Positions 60,943 to 64,000 of a stretch of 64,000 nucleotides of DNA are shown here, piece by piece. Both the position numbers and the translations under genes were made by a program. This stretch comes from Bog-473 sp963719485. GTDB taxonomy: Bacteria; Actinomycetota; Acidimicrobiia; Acidimicrobiales; RAAP-2. The notes under the pieces were generated by a model. The model was not told the origin of the DNA, made no database searches, and saw only the letters and a program-made list of their open reading frames with translations. Numbering within the stretch: the first letter of the stretch is position 1; each line of letters begins with the position of its first letter. The DNA is taken from assembly GCA_963719485.1 (NCBI GenBank), contig OY970387.1, positions 4,402,001 through 4,466,000 on the forward strand. The letters are read 5' to 3'.

Positions 60943-61680
60943 CTAGAACCCGGCCCCCCCACCGGCGGGAGCGGTCGTTGTGGTGGTAGGCGGTGACGTG
61001 GGCGGCGTCGTAGTGGGCGGCGGAGACGTGGGCGGCGTCGTCGTGGGCGCTGCCGGCGCCTGCGTGACCGGGGTCTGCGTGGGTGTGGTCGCGTGCGGGG
61101 CCTGGGTCGTCGGCGTCGTCGTGGCCGCGGCGGGTGCCGTGGTCGACGTCGATGGCACGGCACCGGTTGCCGCGGTGGCCGGAATGCCGCTCTTCAGCAC
61201 GACGAAGAACTTGTTTCCCACGCCCTGACCGTGAGCCTGACCCTTCTTCTTGTCACCGGCGAAGCGATAGAGCGCCACCTTGTGGAACGCGACCTGCCAG
61301 TGGCCGTTGCCGACGTTGATCAGCGACAGGCCCTTGAGACCCCGCGGTCCCGACACGTGTGCGCCTTTCGATGCCAGAAGCGGCGGCCAGATTTTGGCGC
61401 ACGCGCCGGTGCACGTGGCCGTCCCGGTCGCGTCGTTCGTGAAGCGGTACAGCGTGAGGCCGGAGGCGGTGGTCAGGACGACCCCGATGTTGGGCACCTT
61501 CGCCGTCGAGACCTTGATGGTCTTGGCGTGCGGGCTCGTGGCCCCCGCCATCCCGGCCGGCGCCGCCAGGACCAGGGCAACCGAGAGCGCGGCGACCGCC
61601 AGCGCAGATGCGGAGAGAGCCCCGGCAACGGTCCGACCCCAGACACGCCGGGCCCCGCGTGCCGGGACTCCCGCCGCCAT
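60943..61680 (-). CDS. Secreted COG4315-like protein with Thr/Pro-rich tail
   Basis: 245 residues. Signal peptide (RRVWGRTVAGALSASALAVA, cleavage near AGA), then a domain with SGLTLYRFTNDATGTATCTG-ACAKIWPPLLA, and a matching VALYRFAGDKKKGQAHGQG; this YRF...D pairing recurs in predicted secreted proteins of unknown role. The last ~60 residues are Thr/Pro/Ala repeats (TTTPPTSPPPTTTPPTSPPT) fit to cross the wall. ATG 61680 has AGGTGG upstream; 61737 is an alternative. It converges on the GH43-like gene, seven bases apart. Confidence 0.8.
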   Translation of the reverse strand: MAAGVPARGARRVWGRTVAGALSASALAVAALSVALVLAAPAGMAGATSPHAKTIKVSTAKVPNIGVVLTTASGLTLYRFTNDATGTATCTGACAKIWPPLLASKGAHVSGPRGLKGLSLINVGNGHWQVAFHKVALYRFAGDKKKGQAHGQGVGNKFFVVLKSGIPATAATGAVPSTSTTAPAAATTTPTTQAPHATTPTQTPVTQAPAAPTTTPPTSPPPTTTPPTSPPTTTTTAPAGGGAGF

Positions 61681-61876
61681 CGAACCACCTGGACCTTCTC
61701 GGCGACCGTCCCTCTGTCCGAATCCCGCTGCCGGCATGTGTGAGCCATCCCTTCGTCGTTTCGATTGCCGGAGGGTCATACGGTCTGGGGCGGTCACAGG
61801 ATTGCGGCCTATCCTGGGATCGCGTTTCCTGGGGTCGCGTCGACCCCGGGCGGCGGCGTCGAGGAAGGCAGAGTCA

Positions 61877-62470
61877 ATGACAGGCAACACGGGCGGATTC
61901 GAGTTGCGGGGCATCAACCATCTCGCCCTCGTCTGCCGCGACATGGAGCGGACGGTGGACTTCTACACGAACGTCCTGGGCATGCCGTTGGTCAAGACCA
62001 TCGAACTGCCGGCGGGGATGGGCCAGCACTTCTTCTTCGACTGCGGCGGCGGCGACTGCCTGGCCTTCTTCTGGTTCCCGGACGCGCCGGACGGCGTTCC
62101 CGGCGTCAGCGCGCCGGCGGCACGGCCCGACCAGGGTGACCTCACCAGTGCCGTCGGCTCCATGAACCACGTCGCCTTCGACGTGCCACCCGAGAAGATG
62201 GAGGAGTACCGCGACCGGCTCGTCGCCGCCGGCATCGACTGCACCGAGATAGCCAACCACGACGACTCGGAGTGGGGCATCAGCGACGCCATGCACTCGG
62301 GCGTGTACATCCGCAGCATCTACTTCCAGGACCCCGACGGCATCCTGCTCGAGTTCGCCTGCTGGTTGCGCGAGTTCACCCCCACCGACGTCTCCCACAT
62401 GCCTGCCAAGGCGATCGACGCCAACATGGCCGCCGAGCCCGAGCTCCCCGCCGAGCCCACCCGGGTCTGA
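61877..62470 (+). CDS. VOC family dioxygenase-like protein
   Basis: 197 residues. GINHLALVCRDMERTVDFYT and SMNHVAFDVPPEKMEEYRDR supply the His ligands; SIYFQDPDGILLEFACWLRE holds the terminal Glu. Fits an Fe/Zn-dependent extradiol-type or glyoxalase-like enzyme. GAGGAAGG lies upstream of ATG 61877. It begins a three-gene rightward run with CMD and DUF7064-like genes. Confidence 0.88.
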   Translation: MTGNTGGFELRGINHLALVCRDMERTVDFYTNVLGMPLVKTIELPAGMGQHFFFDCGGGDCLAFFWFPDAPDGVPGVSAPAARPDQGDLTSAVGSMNHVAFDVPPEKMEEYRDRLVAAGIDCTEIANHDDSEWGISDAMHSGVYIRSIYFQDPDGILLEFACWLREFTPTDVSHMPAKAIDANMAAEPELPAEPTRV

Positions 62471-62494
62471 TCGCACCCACGCCCACACCGGCAC

Positions 62495-63133
62495 ATGCCC
62501 CGCCTCCGCCAGGTCCCCAAGGACGAAGCCACCGCGCCCATCGTCACCACCATGTACGAGTGGCTCTTCGAGGGCCGCGACCCCGTTGCCGAACCGGGCC
62601 GCTGGGACGGGACCACCGGCGACTGGTGGACCGTCTTCGCCCTCAGCCCCGACATCCTCGACCACTGCGTCAAGGGATTCGGTCTCTACCAGTCGCCCAC
62701 CCGCAACCTCGACCCCAAGCTGCGCGAGCTCGGCCAGATACGCGCGGGTTGGGCCGCCGGCAGCCAGTTCGTCTTCAGCCAGCACGCCAAGTCGATGCGC
62801 GAGCTCGGCATGCCCGACGAGCAGATCAGGCACATCCCGGCGTGGAGCGTCGCCCCTGCGGGCACCTACGACGCCGCCGAGCGCGCCGTGCTCGCCTACA
62901 CCGACTGCCTCGTCTATGACCACGGCCGCGTGCCGGACGAGCTCTTCGCCGAGCTGCAGCGCCACCTCGACGAGGTCGCCGTCCTCGAGCTGACCTACAT
63001 CACCACCATGTACTTCCAACACGCCGTGATGTCGAAGGCCCTCCGCACCGAGTTCGACGACCGCGACGATCCGATCGTCGAGGTGCCCGGTCCTCCGGGC
63101 GCCTCCGCCATGCGTCCGGGCCCGGGCCGGTGA
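62495..63133 (+). CDS. Carboxymuconolactone decarboxylase (CMD/AhpD-like) family protein
   Basis: 212 residues with the CMD helical fold: RELGQIRAGWAAGSQFVFSQ, HAKSMRELGMPDEQIRHIPA, FDAAERAVLAYTDCLVYDHG-like run, and HLDEVAVLELTYITTMYFQH. The AhpD CxxC is missing, so peroxidase activity is unlikely; substrate unknown. It overlaps the next gene by GTGA. Confidence 0.86.
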   Translation: MPRLRQVPKDEATAPIVTTMYEWLFEGRDPVAEPGRWDGTTGDWWTVFALSPDILDHCVKGFGLYQSPTRNLDPKLRELGQIRAGWAAGSQFVFSQHAKSMRELGMPDEQIRHIPAWSVAPAGTYDAAERAVLAYTDCLVYDHGRVPDELFAELQRHLDEVAVLELTYITTMYFQHAVMSKALRTEFDDRDDPIVEVPGPPGASAMRPGPGR

Positions 63134-64000
63134 CGGCGGCCCACGTCGTCCTGCCGGGCGACGAAGCCCGGCACACGCCCGACGGCGAGGACCTGTGGAA
63201 CGAGTCCTACTACTGCGACTTCGTCCGGGCGGACGGCTCCATGGGTGGCTGGCTCCGGCTCGGGCTGTACCCCAACCGCCAGCTCGCCTGGTGGACCGCC
63301 TGGATCGTGTGGCCCGACCGCCCGGGCGTCTGCTCCGCCAATTACGACATGCCGGTCCCCCCGGCCAACGGTCTGGTCGAGCGCGAGCAAAGGCGGCGAG
63401 GGGGTCGAAATCGACCTGCGCCGCCCGCTCGAGGAGTTCCGCCTGGCCGCCCGCGGCCCGGCCCGGATCATCGACCCGCCCGACGACGTCTACGCCCACG
63501 GCGAGCAGACGGGCACGCCCGCCCAACTCGACCTGGACCTCACGTGGACGACGGACGGCGTCCCCTACCACTACGACCTGACGACCCGCTACGAGATCCC
63601 GTGCCTCGTCTCGGGCACGGTCACCGTCGACGGCGAGACGTTCGCCGTCGACGGGCAGGGTCAGCGCGACCACTCCTGGGGTGTGCGGGACTGGTGGGCC
63701 TTCGGATGGTGCTGGTGCTCCCTGCGCCTCGACGACGGCACCCGGGTCCACCTGGCCGACATCCGGATGAACATCGGCGTCCCCGTCTTCTTCGGTTACA
63801 TCCAGAAGCGGGGTGCCGTCTACCCCGCCACGGCGCTGACGGTGTCGGAGAACCTCGGCGACCACGGATTCCCATTGCGCGCGCGCATCGACATCGCGGC
63901 CGACCCCGGCCCCGGCCCCGAGCTCGACCTGGGGATCGAGGTCACTCCGGTTGCCTTCGGGCCGGTGCTCCTGCGCAACGACGATGGCCGAACCAGCCGG
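63130..64000 (+). pseudogene. DUF7064-like protein, +1 frameshift, 3' end outside window
   Basis: From GTG 63130: LWNESYYCDFVRADGSMGGW, LRLGLYPNRQLAWWTAWIV, then a switch of frame near 63385 (GCGCGAGC) to GGEGVEIDLRRPLEEFRLAA, TTRYEIPCLVSGTVTVDGET and GQGQRDHSWGVRDWWAFGWC. The GQRDHSWGxRDWW block is the hallmark of this family, whose role is unknown. One extra base explains the break. It follows CMD with a four-base overlap and runs off the window. Confidence 0.78.

Noticed and set aside
1..64000. Insertion sequences, integrases, phage genes or toxin-antitoxin pairs
   Set aside because: No transposase, recombinase, capsid or toxin family signature was found on either strand.

Overview
The window is high-GC, densely coded bacterial chromosome from an actinobacterium, most likely class Acidimicrobiia. 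The evidence is indirect: an N-terminal GPGWWLASDGRWYPPE motif, an F420-type oxidoreductase, a Lys/Ala/Pro-tailed HU protein, FolP2-like and PAC2 proteins, secreted repeats of the GYWLVASDGGVFAYG type, frequent GTG/TTG starts and start/stop overlaps. No IS element, phage module, CRISPR array or rRNA was seen. One tRNA (Ala, GGC) is present.

Layout. 1-4.5 kb: the N-terminal part of pyruvate phosphate dikinase, then a MarR regulator divergent from a two-gene ABC exporter, and a DUF488 protein. 4.5-9 kb: minus-strand housekeeping genes uppS, a small membrane protein, recO, hemW and glyS. 9-14.3 kb: hemerythrin-like protein, secreted beta-helix protein, DinG-type helicase and an ArsR-type regulator. 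14.4-24 kb: a conserved translation/heat-shock block read leftward, lepA, CIRCE-hrcA, dnaJ, rsmE (frameshifted), HIT, phoH, ybeY, CBS hemolysin-like, era; rpsT is divergent from lepA. 24-34 kb: AraC regulator, holA, a FolP2-like protein, thioredoxin-TPR protein, a kinase-like/PAC2/LLM operon, and leuS. 34.3-41.4 kb: tRNA-Ala followed by a looser accessory segment with a secreted phosphoesterase, a GT2 glycosyltransferase, an LAFTG mini-protein, two dispersed ~93-bp repeats and a 24-bp tandem repeat. 41.4-54.7 kb: metabolic and envelope genes, including a VKOR/DUF929 disulfide pair, HU, and a dehydrogenase next to a di-iron protein. 54.7-58.2 kb: a tightly overlapping operon encoding three tandem-YbjQ proteins, six modules in all, with one unknown partner and a SnoaL-like protein. 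58.3-64 kb: deazaflavin-type reductase, a secreted GH43-like protein with a six-repeat C-terminus, a secreted protein with a Thr/Pro tail, VOC, CMD and DUF7064-like genes.

Six genes (rsmE, DUF885, DUF929, the reductase, GH43-like, DUF7064-like) each need exactly one base removed to restore a full family-length product, and every break lies at or very near a CGCG tetranucleotide. I read this as probable systematic insertion error in the assembly rather than six real pseudogenes. The most interesting biological candidate is the six-module YbjQ operon, whose function is unknown to me.
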